This document shows, one piece after another, positions 1-9,004 of a DNA stretch of 64,000 nucleotides (position 1 is its first letter; every line of letters begins with the position of its first letter). Under the pieces are notes generated by a model. It was given only the letters and a program-made list of their open reading frames with translations. It did not search any database and was not told the origin of the DNA. Both the position numbers and the translations under genes were made by a program. This DNA is from Thalassolituus oleivorans MIL-1 (GTDB lineage: Bacteria > Pseudomonadota > Gammaproteobacteria > Pseudomonadales > Oceanobacteraceae): NCBI RefSeq assembly GCF_000355675.1, contig NC_020888.1, positions 3,856,329 to 3,920,328 on the forward strand, given 5' to 3'.

Positions 1-474
1 ATCGGGATCCGATAGGGTATAAGCGACATCAGGTAAATCCTCACCAGCAACGCCGAGCTTACGTGGATTACCCTGCAAGCCGATCCCCAACACCACAAAC
101 TCAGCAGAGATTTTTTCACCATTTTTCAAGTTGATGGTGAAGTCACCTTGAGTGCCTTCTACGCTAACAACTTCGGCGTTGTAGCGGATATTAACCTTGG
201 ATTCTTGTACGCCACGATTCCACTCATCGAGAATGCGTTCGCGGGTGTTAATTTCGAAATTGAGATCACTGCGCAAATCAATGAAACCAGGCTCAGCCAT
301 AACATGCTTACCTTTCTGGTATTCATCAATCGTCTTAGAAATTCGAGAAAAGCCTTCTAGCAAGACATAACTGGGTTCAGTTCGGCCCGCCTGCTGATCG
401 TGATAGGCAGCACGGGCAGCGGCACTAAGCCCTGCAGGCCCAGAGCCAATAATAACAATATGATATTTGCTCAT
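1..474 (-). CDS. FAD/NAD(P)-binding oxidoreductase, N-terminal part (runs off the window)
   Basis: The reading frame begins at the ATG complementary to 472-474 and stays open to base 1, so 158 codons of the N-terminal part are seen. The protein opens with a Rossmann dinucleotide-binding motif, IIGSGPAGLSAA, at residues 8-19, typical of FAD-binding thioredoxin-reductase-like and pyridine-nucleotide oxidoreductases. A second conserved element near residue 128, VVLGIGLQGNPRKLGVAGED, matches the ATG-type motif after which such enzymes bind NAD(P)H. The insert IDEYQKGKHVMAEPGF resembles larger oxidoreductases that carry extra electron-transfer or cyclic-nucleotide-binding domains, but the C-terminal part is outside the window. 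The substrate cannot be named. Confidence 0.8.
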   Translation of the reverse strand, partial: MSKYHIVIIGSGPAGLSAAARAAYHDQQAGRTEPSYVLLEGFSRISKTIDEYQKGKHVMAEPGFIDLRSDLNFEINTRERILDEWNRGVQESKVNIRYNAEVVSVEGTQGDFTINLKNGEKISAEFVVLGIGLQGNPRKLGVAGEDLPDVAYTLSDPD

Positions 475-662
475 GTGAAGCTCCAAGCCCTGTACTGTTA
501 TCGTTATTATTTATCGCTGTTTGGTTATGCGCATAGCACACTAGCGCGCTCAATCACTATAGATCGTAATTTTATGTAAAGCGCGAAGGGCGTAGGCTAA
601 CAAAGGTCGGTAGGGGCGTCTACTTAATAACAATTTTGGCGCCTATGACCATATCGCCACGG

Positions 663-1103
663 CTAACGACGTGAGCGCCGCCCCGAACGAGAAGCAAGCA
701 TTAGAGGAATAGTGACGGACAACCAAATAATCAGCGGAACAATGAAGTACGACAACTGTACTTCATCAAACATATTTGACTGCAATACGATCTGAAATAC
801 TGTGAAAAAGATCATGCCGCCAAAGTAGAACAACCCATACACCAGCCATTTAGGCAGAGCACTTGAGCCTGATTCAACAATACGTCGGGCAACTTTTACC
901 GACTGATCTAAAAAGAAATACAAGGCCATCGTAGTAATCGCCACGGCGATAGCATGTCGTAAATACCCATCCCAGTAGCCCTGTTGTGATGAGTTATCCA
1001 ATAGCGAACCGCCGCTATAAATTGCATAGAGGCCGGTTAATATGGTCGACAAGCTGGTGAGAATCGTAAGGTAATCGGCTAACGCGGTGCGGATTTGTGT
1101 CAT
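663..1103 (-). CDS. Small multi-pass membrane protein of unknown function
   Basis: This 146-residue protein has about four hydrophobic helices: near residues 10-30, 48-66, 86-108 and 118-138. It ends in a basic tail, SRSGRRSRR, that should face the cytoplasm by the positive-inside rule. It has no enzymatic motif I recognise. The ATG at 1103 has a weak AGAG ribosome site about 12 bases upstream. It lies downstream of hemY on the same strand, separated by a 72-base gap containing a perfect 8-bp inverted repeat, so it may be at the end of the heme operon or transcribed alone. I infer an inner-membrane location only. Confidence 0.7.
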   Translation of the reverse strand: MTQIRTALADYLTILTSLSTILTGLYAIYSGGSLLDNSSQQGYWDGYLRHAIAVAITTMALYFFLDQSVKVARRIVESGSSALPKWLVYGLFYFGGMIFFTVFQIVLQSNMFDEVQLSYFIVPLIIWLSVTIPLMLASRSGRRSRR

Positions 1104-1123
1104 GGCAATAAATCTCTGCTAGC

Positions 1124-1153
1124 CCTGCTGATTTATTATATTTATTCAGCAGG
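1124..1153. repeat. Inverted repeat between hemY and the small membrane protein
   Basis: CCTGCTGA at 1124-1131 is perfectly complementary to TCAGCAGG at 1146-1153, with a 14-base AT-only loop. It follows the hemY stop codon by about 20 bases. No T-run follows on either strand, so it is not a standard intrinsic terminator. It could be an mRNA-stability hairpin or an operator. Confidence 0.5.
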
Positions 1154-1175
1154 ACTATGTGATGTGGCTATTCTA

Positions 1176-2348
1176 TCAATGGCCTAAAGCTAGCTGGAAG
1201 TGTTCGCAGGCTAAGGTTTCATCCCCTTCGGCCAGCATAACTTTACCCATTTCAGCATGCAGTTCGGGCAACCCTTTAATGCGTAGTCCTGTTTGCAGAT
1301 ACTCGCGCGCTTTTTCAACGTTGTTTACTCGTAGTGCCAATCGTCCAAGCACCAATAACAGCACTGGGTCATTAGGTCGTTCTTGTACTTGTTGCTCAGC
1401 AAACAAAAGCTGCTTGTTAGCATCGGTACTTTTAAGACGACCATATATTTCAATCAACTCGTCATGCCATACGTATTTCAAACCGGTGCGCAGGGCTTCT
1501 TCCGCTTTGCTTTCTTGATCGGTTTCTAACAGCAAATCAATGTAGCGTTTCATCACCGGGAAGGTATAACGCGTGTCACGAGCGATAGACTCAAACGTTG
1601 AGGTTAAATTACCGCCTTGCGTATTCTTAGCGCGATCCAATAGTTGCAGGCTGACATTTTCTTCCAGCTTCTTTAAATCGTCAGCTGGAATTTTGGTCGC
1701 TTTTTTCAAGGTCGGCAGTAAATCATTAAGAGCTACCCAGTCTTCAAGATCTTGGTAGGTTTTAACAATCAATTTAAGAACGTACGCATGACGCGGATGC
1801 TTTTGACGCAACTGCAATAATACGGCTAACGCTTGCTCATGCTGCTTACGTGATTGCAGTAATTGAACTTGGGTAATACCCACGGCTAGCTCAGAACCTT
1901 TAGTGCTCTTACTCGCGGCTTTTAACCATTCATCCGTTGCTTCAGTTTTGCCTTGCTCGTAAGCCGCACGTGCGGCAGCAAGATAGTTAATCATCGGCTG
2001 ATCGGCATCTTTGGCGCTGCCGCTTAACTGACGCTCGGCTCGACGCCACTGCCCTTGAGCCAGAGATAATAAGCCACGCGTAGTTTGATGACGCGCACTC
2101 ACACTGCGACGATGACGACGCCATGAGTTAAAGCGACCATCGCTCTGCAATACGATCAAAATAAAACGAATGGTCCAATAAAGCGCAATCAAACCGCCAG
2201 CTAATAACACCAAGAACAACCATAAGCTGGTTTCTAAGGTGTAGTTGTAAAAGCTCAGTAATACATAGCCTGCATCAATATAATAGAACGCACCGGCCAA
2301 TAACCCAGCCGCGGCAACAAACAGGATTAGCGGAACAAGAAGGATCAT
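1176..2348 (-). CDS. hemY: HemY-like inner-membrane TPR protein of the heme operon
   Basis: The 390-residue protein has two N-terminal membrane helices (about residues 4-24 and 40-66), followed by a long helical region with tetratricopeptide-like repeats. One clear example is around residues 320-385 (PVLLLVLGRLALRVNNVEKA). This is the layout and length of gammaproteobacterial HemY, the last member of hemCDXY. Despite its name it is not protoporphyrinogen oxidase. Its role in coproporphyrin/heme metabolism is inferred from operon membership and remains poorly defined in the family. Its ATG overlaps the hemX stop codon by four bases (ATGA), indicating translational coupling. Confidence 0.93.
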   Translation of the reverse strand: MILLVPLILFVAAAGLLAGAFYYIDAGYVLLSFYNYTLETSLWLFLVLLAGGLIALYWTIRFILIVLQSDGRFNSWRRHRRSVSARHQTTRGLLSLAQGQWRRAERQLSGSAKDADQPMINYLAAARAAYEQGKTEATDEWLKAASKSTKGSELAVGITQVQLLQSRKQHEQALAVLLQLRQKHPRHAYVLKLIVKTYQDLEDWVALNDLLPTLKKATKIPADDLKKLEENVSLQLLDRAKNTQGGNLTSTFESIARDTRYTFPVMKRYIDLLLETDQESKAEEALRTGLKYVWHDELIEIYGRLKSTDANKQLLFAEQQVQERPNDPVLLLVLGRLALRVNNVEKAREYLQTGLRIKGLPELHAEMGKVMLAEGDETLACEHFQLALGH

Positions 2349-3460
2349 TCAGTTCCCTCCTCGGCTTTTACCGCTGCCGCTGGTATCACAGTGCCGCGAC
2401 GTTGCTGTTCTACTAAGGTTTGCAGCTCTAACAATGAAGCAGAAATATCTGGACGCGCTGGCGCAGCGTTCCAAGCCTGCAGCTCAGTCAACGCAGCATA
2501 AGCGGCACGCGTACGCTCATCTGACATCATTAGATATTCATCCAACCATTGGTGCACACGCTTCAAGCTGTGTTGATACAAATCGGTTTGTTCACGCAAC
2601 AAAGCAACCTGAGCTTGTTCCAGCATCAAGCGCATATTTTGCTGTAAATAGTACTGCTGGTCGGGGGTTAGCGGCGCAGCAATAGGCGCGGTACGCTCAC
2701 GAATACGAACCATGCGAGTCACGTTGTCTTTAACGTAACGCCAAGCGTTCCAGTACCAAGTTTGTTCTTCTAAAGGAATCGGTGCGACATCTTGCGTTTG
2801 CGGCTCAGCAATTAGTTTTTCTGGCATCCATGGCAAGCTAGTTACTTGTTCCTGTAATGCCTGAATACGCAAAATCGCACCAACGCGATCAATCGCCGGT
2901 ACCGCACGCAAGGCTAAAATCTCACGAGCAATAAGCGCGCGTACTTTATCCATACGTGGATTGCGAGTTTCCAGCAGTACATTATCCGCAGCGCTCAGCA
3001 TGCTCAAAGCACCATCCCAATCACGCTCTAGTTGCAAACGCTGATTGGCTAAACGCAACAGATATTCTGCTTCAGCGAGCAACCAGTCTTGGCGCTCAGC
3101 ACCTGGCAACTTACCTAAACGATCGGTGTTATGTGCAACTTGTTCTTGTAACTGCTGTGATGATTTTGCCAACGACTCGGCGCGACCCATTAAATCATTT
3201 TCACGCGCAGATGTTTGATCGAGTGTTTGCAACGCCGTATTAAGATGATCACGCAACACCGCAACTTCTGCCGTGGTGCTTTGTTGTTGCTGCCAACCCA
3301 GCCAAACAGCAAACCCCATAATGGCGATAAGAACCAACATCAGGACCAAATTAATCCAAGACAAAGGATGAGCGCTGCGCTTCTCAGTCGCTGGCTTTTT
3401 TTCTTTTGCTGCTTTTGAGACCTTAGTTTCCACGATCTCGCCTTGTGGTTCGTTACTCAC
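2345..3460 (-). CDS. hemX: HemX, membrane-anchored heme-operon protein
   Basis: This 371-residue protein has a short charged cytoplasmic N-terminus rich in Lys/Ala. One transmembrane helix follows at about residues 33-55 (WINLVLMLVLIAIMGFAVWL). After it come a coiled coil rich in Gln and Ser (about 58-115) and a helical periplasmic domain. This is the architecture of proteobacterial HemX, sometimes annotated as uroporphyrinogen-III C-methyltransferase although the SAM-dependent methylase motifs are absent. It starts with GTG at 3460, behind an AGGAAA ribosome site. It is third in hemCDXY and coupled to hemY. Its biochemical role is unresolved in the family. Confidence 0.93.
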   Translation of the reverse strand: MSNEPQGEIVETKVSKAAKEKKPATEKRSAHPLSWINLVLMLVLIAIMGFAVWLGWQQQQSTTAEVAVLRDHLNTALQTLDQTSARENDLMGRAESLAKSSQQLQEQVAHNTDRLGKLPGAERQDWLLAEAEYLLRLANQRLQLERDWDGALSMLSAADNVLLETRNPRMDKVRALIAREILALRAVPAIDRVGAILRIQALQEQVTSLPWMPEKLIAEPQTQDVAPIPLEEQTWYWNAWRYVKDNVTRMVRIRERTAPIAAPLTPDQQYYLQQNMRLMLEQAQVALLREQTDLYQHSLKRVHQWLDEYLMMSDERTRAAYAALTELQAWNAAPARPDISASLLELQTLVEQQRRGTVIPAAAVKAEEGTE

Positions 3461-3497
3461 AGTGTTTTTCCTTTCTTATGAAACCCAGAGGTCTCCG

Positions 3498-4298
3498 TCA
3501 TTCATCTGCTGAATACCATGCCCTAAGGCTGGCTAAAGTATCTTCGTTACGAGCACTGGCCGCAACCAGTACACATGCGTAACCTGCGCTATTTGCGCGC
3601 TCGGCTACACGTTCGCTCGGCACCAATATGCCCGCAACCTGCTGAGCAAGATCAGTTACCTGCTGTTCGGCAATATCCAGTGCCTGACCACTACTTAACA
3701 GTAATAGTGGTTTCTCCTCTAAAACTTCATGCCACTGCGCTTGGCTGTATGGCACTTGAGTGCGCTCATACAATTCAGCGTATTCAACGACAGCACCTCG
3801 TGCACGCAGCACTTCGGCTAAGGTTTCACGCCCGCCGACGCCGCGCCAAATTAGAATCTTACGCCCGCGAATGGCATCTTCTTGCAATCCAGCAACGGCA
3901 AGTAAGCCCTCACTATCAAAACGAGTCTCTGGCATAGAGACGATCATGCCGGAATTCCGCAATGCATCTGCTGTTGTTGGCCCAACGGCGTACCATGCAA
4001 TACCAACAGGGCATTGCGGCCAATATCGATCTAACCAGTCAAGTCCGCACTCTGCCGCATTTTGGCTTATCGCAATCACAGCGTCATAGTGATCAATATC
4101 TAAAAACTGACTGCGCAAGCGCTGACTAGCGCCACTGCTATCGTCAGCAAAGGGCACAATATCAATCAAAGGTTGATGACGAACTTCGATATCCATCGCT
4201 GCAATAGCGGTAATCAACTCATCCGCTTGATCGCGCGGACGCGTGACCACGACGACACGGCGATCAAACTTAGCCAAACTACTTAACCTCGTGGCCAT
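3498..4298 (-). CDS. hemD: Uroporphyrinogen-III synthase
   Basis: HemD inverts ring D and closes linear hydroxymethylbilane to give uroporphyrinogen III, the branch point for heme, siroheme and cobalamin. The protein begins [21 protein letters not shown], where VVVTRP is the conserved first strand of the family. The motif [11 protein letters not shown] and the late [12 protein letters not shown] segment also fit. I chose the ATG at 4298 (266 residues), which overlaps hemC by 20 bases; an upstream GTG at 4325 would add nine residues. Its position directly after hemC is diagnostic. HemD is poorly conserved in general, and the operon context supports the call as much as the motifs do. Confidence 0.93.
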   Translation of the reverse strand: MATRLSSLAKFDRRVVVVTRPRDQADELITAIAAMDIEVRHQPLIDIVPFADDSSGASQRLRSQFLDIDHYDAVIAISQNAAECGLDWLDRYWPQCPVGIAWYAVGPTTADALRNSGMIVSMPETRFDSEGLLAVAGLQEDAIRGRKILIWRGVGGRETLAEVLRARGAVVEYAELYERTQVPYSQAQWHEVLEEKPLLLLSSGQALDIAEQQVTDLAQQVAGILVPSERVAERANSAGYACVLVAASARNEDTLASLRAWYSADE

Positions 4299-5220
4299 AA
4301 ACGGCGCTGAGAATAGCACCCGCACCCTGAGCCAACAGGTCCTCTGCGGCCTTTATGCCCATTGCTTCGGCATCACCAGCGACACCTTCACACTCTGTAC
4401 GTAAAACTTGTAGACCATCGACACTGCCAACTAAACCACGCAGGTGAATTTTCTCACCGGTACGTTCGGCATAGCAGGCGATAGGCACTTGGCAGCCACC
4501 CTGTAAGCGGCGATTCAAAGCGCGCTCGGCCAACACACAGCTGGCAGTGTTGTCATCGTGCAGGGGGTTTATCAAATCGTGAACGGCGCTGTCATTGGCT
4601 CGCCATTCAATGCCTAAGGCACCTTGGCCACCTGCAGGTAGCGATTGCTCGGCAGGAATAAAGCTTGCGATACGCTCATCCATTTCCATGCGCAGCAAGC
4701 CTGCTGCTGCCAGAATAATGGCATCAAATTCACCAGCATCCAATTTGCCTAAACGCGTTTGCACATTACCGCGTAAGCTTTTAATCACTATGTCTGGGCG
4801 CTGCTGCTGAATCTGGCACTGGCGGCGTAAACTCGAAGTACCAACAACCGCCCCGTGAGGCAACTCTTCAATGGTTTTGTAATGATTAGAAACGAAGGCA
4901 TCAAGGGGATTTTCGCGCGCGCAAATAATGCCAAGCTCTAATCCTTCAGGAAATTCCATCGGCACGTCTTTCATGGAATGAACGGCGATATCAGCGCGAC
5001 CATCCAGCATAGCGACTTCTAATTCTTTAACGAACAGACCCTTCCCCCCAATTTTGGCTAGCGGAACATCTAAAATCTTGTCGCCTTGAGTCGTGAAGGT
5101 CACTAGCTCAACTTCCAAGCCGGGGTTCAGTTCAATCAGACGCGCTTTAATATGCTCTGCCTGCCATAAGGCAAGAGGGCTTTTGCGCGTCGCAATACGC
5201 AGGGTCTGTACCGATGTCAT
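4279..5220 (-). CDS. hemC: Porphobilinogen deaminase (hydroxymethylbilane synthase)
   Basis: HemC polymerises four porphobilinogen molecules into hydroxymethylbilane. The protein shows the family start [19 protein letters not shown], the phosphate/substrate loop [17 protein letters not shown], the basic segment [10 protein letters not shown], and [14 protein letters not shown], whose first Cys carries the dipyrromethane cofactor. The ATG at 5220 has an AGGA ribosome site 6-10 bases upstream and gives 313 residues, the same length as the E. coli enzyme; upstream in-frame starts add poorly conserved residues. It heads hemCDXY, with algR convergently placed in function but on the same strand about 190 bases upstream. 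Confidence 0.97.
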   Translation of the reverse strand: MTSVQTLRIATRKSPLALWQAEHIKARLIELNPGLEVELVTFTTQGDKILDVPLAKIGGKGLFVKELEVAMLDGRADIAVHSMKDVPMEFPEGLELGIICARENPLDAFVSNHYKTIEELPHGAVVGTSSLRRQCQIQQQRPDIVIKSLRGNVQTRLGKLDAGEFDAIILAAAGLLRMEMDERIASFIPAEQSLPAGGQGALGIEWRANDSAVHDLINPLHDDNTASCVLAERALNRRLQGGCQVPIACYAERTGEKIHLRGLVGSVDGLQVLRTECEGVAGDAEAMGIKAAEDLLAQGAGAILSAVYGHEVK

Positions 5221-5309
5221 AACCATCCTAATGCGGATAAATTCCGCGTGTAGCGCCACCAATTACCCGGCGGCCAGTGAATGTCGTTGGCGGCATGATA
5301 GCAGGCAGC

Positions 5310-5329
5310 GAGGATTTGCAGAAATCCTC
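5310..5329. repeat. Perfect hairpin upstream of hemC
   Basis: GAGGATTT, then GCAG, then AAATCCTC forms an 8-bp stem with a four-base loop, in the 189-base gap between algR and hemC. A second, weaker stem, CTAGG/CCTAG, lies at 5352-5367. No clean T-run follows on the minus strand. It may be an algR-distal transcription stop or a hemC leader structure. Confidence 0.45.
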
Positions 5330-5409
5330 ACCCAGTTTTACCTATTAAGACCTAGGTTGTGGCCTAGTAAGAGTGGTTGGGGCGAAACGGAAGGGGGGAC
5401 AAGCAGCCG

Positions 5410-6135
5410 TTAAAGCTGCTTCATAATCTTACGTAAGCTAGGTAGGTGACGGCGACTGACCGACAGCCCTTGCTCCAATCCACGTAAATACAGAACGGCA
5501 CCATGGTCATTTGTTTCTAATCGCTCGATACTTTGGCGCGTCACTAAAGTGCTGCGATGAATACGAATCAACTGCTCACCGAATTCATCTTCAAGTTGTC
5601 GTAAGGAATCATCAATCAAGGTTTCACCTTGGGAATGAACCACGCTAACGTACTTTTGGTCTGCACTAAAATAGAAGATCGAAGAAACGGGTATTAACTG
5701 TAAACCGGCATGCGTTTTAGCACTGATGTGAGTTCGAGCTGCACTCGATATAGGCATAGGTATCGCACTGCCAAGTCGTTCGGCCGCTCGTTTCAGTGCG
5801 CGCGCGAGATCTTCTTTACGAATAGGCTTAAGCAAGTAGTCTGCGGCGTTTACTCGAAACGCATCTAACGCATGTTCGTCATAAGCCGTGCAGAATATCA
5901 CGACCGGAGGGTTGGCAAGCTGTGCAATCTCTGCCGCTGCGGCTAGACCGTCCATGCCGGGCATTTGAATATCCATCAACACAACATCCGCCTGAAATTG
6001 ACTCAGCCACGATAATACAGCAAGACCATTGGCGGCCTCACCTACACATTGAAAATCACTATGCTCTAGCAATAAACGCTTCAACCGTTCGCGAGCTAAT
6101 GGCTCATCGTCCACTAGCAGCACTCGATAACTCAT
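5410..6135 (-). CDS. algR: LytTR-type response regulator, AlgR family
   Basis: The 241-residue protein has an N-terminal receiver domain, with acidic residues near D9-D10 and the phospho-acceptor Asp about residue 55 in VVLMDIQMPGMDG. The conserved Lys is in YLLKPIRKEDL. A C-terminal LytTR DNA-binding domain follows (about 140-240), recognisable from FYFSADQKYVSVV and IRIHRSTLVTRQSIERLE. In Pseudomonas, AlgR controls alginate, type IV pili and other surface traits, and linkage to hemC and argH is conserved there. Its ATG overlaps the algZ stop (ATGA), so the pair is translationally coupled. The targets in this organism are not visible. Confidence 0.93.
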   Translation of the reverse strand: MSYRVLLVDDEPLARERLKRLLLEHSDFQCVGEAANGLAVLSWLSQFQADVVLMDIQMPGMDGLAAAAEIAQLANPPVVIFCTAYDEHALDAFRVNAADYLLKPIRKEDLARALKRAAERLGSAIPMPISSAARTHISAKTHAGLQLIPVSSIFYFSADQKYVSVVHSQGETLIDDSLRQLEDEFGEQLIRIHRSTLVTRQSIERLETNDHGAVLYLRGLEQGLSVSRRHLPSLRKIMKQL

Positions 6136-7211
6136 GTCGCCTCCTCATGCGAATCATCTGGTATGAATATGCTGACATTATAGCGCTGCCCTAGATCTTC
6201 TATTTCTAGCTTCGCTCGTCCAACGAACTGAGCGTCTAGGCGTGCCTTAATGTTTTGCTGGGCAATGCGATTCCCCTGTGTCGTCGTCGGGCCGGCTTGC
6301 TTAGTGTTGCTCACTTTAATATACCAACCTGGCTCACCATTACTCGCCTTGCTACGACTAACATGCGTTAGTGAAGTACAGATTTCGCCATTATCGATGG
6401 AAGGTTGAATGCCGTGATATACGGCATTTTCCAATATAGGCTGCAACATCAATTGTGGCACTTTCACATCCGGCAGACTGTGAGGCAATTCCCAAACCAC
6501 CGTTAACCGTTCACCTAAACGCGTTTGCTCAATGTCTAAATAGCCTTGCCCCAATGCGATTTCTTCAGCCAAAGAGGTCGGGGTATCGCCGCCCTTTAAT
6601 ACCGCCCGAAAAAGCTGTGCAAGGTCAAGTAACATACGCTCAGCTTTCTCAGGATCAATCACGATCAAGGAGGCAACGGTATTGAGTGTATTGAAAAAGA
6701 AATGCGGACGAATATTCGCTTGCAGTGCCGCTAGACGCGACTTTAATTCTGCCTGAGTTTTCAAACGCCACTGGCTTTGCACATAAAAGTAGCGCAGTCC
6801 CATCGCGGCAAAAATGCCACTAACGAGCATATTGCGCATAATCCAAGACCAGTCGATGGTTTGAATGTACTGCGGCCAGATAAAGTCGCCCAATATCGAC
6901 ACGAGTAAAGTCACGAGCTGAATAATAGCCATCGCTAATACACTAGCCCCCCACGTTGGCAGGCGCACAAGTAATGTACGAGATTGGCATAAGATAGCGA
7001 CCGATAACAAAGCCACCCACTGCACAAAGAATGACACCAAGGCAAAGCGAGGAATCGAAAAACTGGTAAGCCCGCTTTCTACCAAAGTGAGCGCCAAAAC
7101 CAGACCTTCTGTCACTACGAGCAATATAAGAATCGCCCGAGCATTACAAAGATCCGGCAGGAAAAAACTTTCTAATAAGCGCTGTTGTTCTATGTGAGCA
7201 AGACGATTCAC
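6132..7211 (-). CDS. algZ: LytS/AlgZ-type membrane sensor histidine kinase
   Basis: The protein has 359 residues, with several transmembrane helices in the first 150. The HisKA_7TM-independent His_kinase domain (PF06580 type) follows: the phospho-acceptor His is in IRPHFFFNTLNTVASL (about residue 169) and the ATP-binding N box is LMLQPILENAVYHGIQP. This family, AlgZ/FimS in Pseudomonas, partners LytTR regulators, matching the adjacent algR. The assigned start is a GTG at 7211. The signal sensed is unknown. The gene is divergent from argH, as in Pseudomonas aeruginosa. Confidence 0.92.
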   Translation of the reverse strand: MNRLAHIEQQRLLESFFLPDLCNARAILILLVVTEGLVLALTLVESGLTSFSIPRFALVSFFVQWVALLSVAILCQSRTLLVRLPTWGASVLAMAIIQLVTLLVSILGDFIWPQYIQTIDWSWIMRNMLVSGIFAAMGLRYFYVQSQWRLKTQAELKSRLAALQANIRPHFFFNTLNTVASLIVIDPEKAERMLLDLAQLFRAVLKGGDTPTSLAEEIALGQGYLDIEQTRLGERLTVVWELPHSLPDVKVPQLMLQPILENAVYHGIQPSIDNGEICTSLTHVSRSKASNGEPGWYIKVSNTKQAGPTTTQGNRIAQQNIKARLDAQFVGRAKLEIEDLGQRYNVSIFIPDDSHEEAT

Positions 7212-7343
7212 GCGGGTGCCTTTTGCTGTTTATTCGAGCCAACCATCATTAGGTTAGCGCTAGTCTGTCGTGCCTGCGCCTCAGCAGCAAGCACACTGGC
7301 AAGCAAAGCTGCACAAACGGCGACATTTGGGCTGCCAAACGGT

Positions 7344-7349
7344 TATAAT
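7344..7349 (+). promoter_or_regulatory. Likely -10 element of argH
   Basis: A perfect TATAAT lies 53 bases before the argH ATG, inside the 190-base divergent algZ-argH gap. The -35 region is not clear (CGACAT about 17 bases upstream is poor), so I rely on the -10 match and position. Confidence 0.45.
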
Positions 7350-7401
7350 TCGCGCCATTCTTTATCCTCCACGCCGTTTATTCTGATTTATGAGGTGCAC
7401 T

Positions 7402-8799
7402 ATGTCCGATCAAACCACCAACGCTTCTTGGGGTGGCCGCTTTACCGAAGCGACCGATGCCTTTGTTGCCCGCTTTACTGCGTCGGTGGATTTTGATCGC
7501 CGCATGTACCGCCAAGACATCCTTGGCTCGATTGCTCACGCAAAAATGTTATGCAAAGTTGGCGTATTAACCGAGCAAGAACGCGACGATATTTTGCGTG
7601 GCCTGGAAGAAGTGCGCATTGAAATTGAACGCGGCGAATTTGAATGGTCGGTCGCGTTAGAAGATGTGCACATGAACATCGAAGCCGCCCTGACCAAGAA
7701 AATTGGCATCACAGGCAAAAAACTGCACACCGGACGTTCACGTAACGACCAAGTTGCCACCGATATTCGCTTATACCTGCGCGACGAAATTGACAGCATC
7801 AGCGCCGAACTCACGCGTCTACAACAAGGCTTGATTGAATTGGCGGAGAAAGAAGCCGATACCATTATGCCGGGGTTTACTCACCTGCAAACAGCGCAGC
7901 CAGTCACCTTTGGTCATCATCTACTGGCATGGAATTCCATGCTTGAGCGCGACTATTCACGCTTGCAGGATTGCCGTGCACGGATGAATCAGTTGCCATT
8001 AGGTGCTGCCGCCTTAGCTGGGACGACTTACCCAATTGATCGCCATTACACCGCTGAATTACTGGGTTTTGATGCACCAACAGAAAACAGCTTAGATTCG
8101 GTATCGGATCGTGATTTCGCTATTGAATTCACCAGTGCGGGAGCGCTGATCATGATGCATCTATCGCGCTTCTCAGAAGAATTAGTACTGTGGGCTTCGG
8201 CACAATTTCGTTTCATTGACTTACCGGATCGCTTTTGTACTGGCTCTTCAATTATGCCGCAGAAGAAAAATCCCGATGTACCTGAATTAGTGCGTGGCAA
8301 AACAGGCCGAGTGTATGGGCATCTAATGAGCCTATTAACACTGATGAAGTCACAACCATTGGCTTACAACAAAGACAACCAAGAAGATAAAGAGCCTTTG
8401 TTCGATGCCGCCGATACCCTGCGCGACAGCTTGCGCGCGTTCGCTGATATGGCACCGAACTTAATTGCGCGTAAGGATGATATGCGCGAAGCCGCGATGC
8501 GTGGTTTCTCTACCGCAACTGATTTAGCCGATTACGTTGTACGTAAAGGCATTCCGTTCCGTGATGCCCACGAAATTGTTGGTAAAGCCGTGGCTTACGG
8601 TTTAAACACAGGCAAAGATCTAAGCGAAATGTCACTGGAAGAATTGCAGCAGTTCTCGACTGAAATTACTGCCGACGTGTTTGAAGTATTAACGCTGGAA
8701 GGCTCAGTAGCAGCCCGCAACCATATTGGTGGCACCGCGCCTGATCAAGTGCGTGCAGCGGCGTTACGAGCAAAGGACTTAATCGCTACTCGCGGCTAA
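7402..8799 (+). CDS. argH: Argininosuccinate lyase
   Basis: ArgH cleaves argininosuccinate to arginine and fumarate, the last step of arginine biosynthesis. The fumarase/aspartase-superfamily signature is present as [20 protein letters not shown] (about residues 279-298), with a catalytic Ser in the mobile loop. [20 protein letters not shown] and [14 protein letters not shown] are the other conserved blocks. I chose the ATG at 7402 (465 residues), preceded by GAGGTG four bases upstream; an in-frame start at 7390 has no such support. It is the only core gene on the plus strand in the left third and ends at a strong terminator. Confidence 0.97.
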   Translation: MSDQTTNASWGGRFTEATDAFVARFTASVDFDRRMYRQDILGSIAHAKMLCKVGVLTEQERDDILRGLEEVRIEIERGEFEWSVALEDVHMNIEAALTKKIGITGKKLHTGRSRNDQVATDIRLYLRDEIDSISAELTRLQQGLIELAEKEADTIMPGFTHLQTAQPVTFGHHLLAWNSMLERDYSRLQDCRARMNQLPLGAAALAGTTYPIDRHYTAELLGFDAPTENSLDSVSDRDFAIEFTSAGALIMMHLSRFSEELVLWASAQFRFIDLPDRFCTGSSIMPQKKNPDVPELVRGKTGRVYGHLMSLLTLMKSQPLAYNKDNQEDKEPLFDAADTLRDSLRAFADMAPNLIARKDDMREAAMRGFSTATDLADYVVRKGIPFRDAHEIVGKAVAYGLNTGKDLSEMSLEELQQFSTEITADVFEVLTLEGSVAARNHIGGTAPDQVRAAALRAKDLIATRG

Positions 8800-8820
8800 T
8801 AATGCCTAGCTCAATCGTAG

Positions 8821-8850
8821 AAAAAGACCCGCTTATGCGGGTCTTTTATT
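8821..8850 (+). terminator. Intrinsic terminator of argH
   Basis: AAGACCCGC, loop TTAT, GCGGGTCTT followed by TTATTT forms a strong stem with a T-rich tail, 21 bases after the argH stop. Flanking A and T runs make it potentially bidirectional. Confidence 0.9.
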
Positions 8851-8864
8851 TCATGCAATTAACG

Positions 8865-8892
8865 CAAATCAAATCCGTGTTACGTCAACAGA
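8865..8892. repeat. Left direct repeat flanking the two-gene insertion (copy of a transglutaminase-gene 3' end)
   Basis: These 28 bases match 11204-11231 at 27 positions. On the minus strand both copies read Val-Asp-Val-Thr-Arg-Ile-stop in frame, the last codons of the transglutaminase-like gene at 11208-12086; the single difference (GAC versus GAT) is silent. The left copy is therefore a remnant of the 3' end of a diverged allele, left on the far side of an inserted segment. Confidence 0.8.
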
Positions 8893-9004
8893 TCAACTTC
8901 TCAGACCTGTTAACCTTTACCCAGAACATTCCCGTCGAATGACTTGAGTTGGCTCTGCTGCTTTCCGCACAAGCCCGTATCCGTCATTGAAATCCGTTAG
9001 TTCA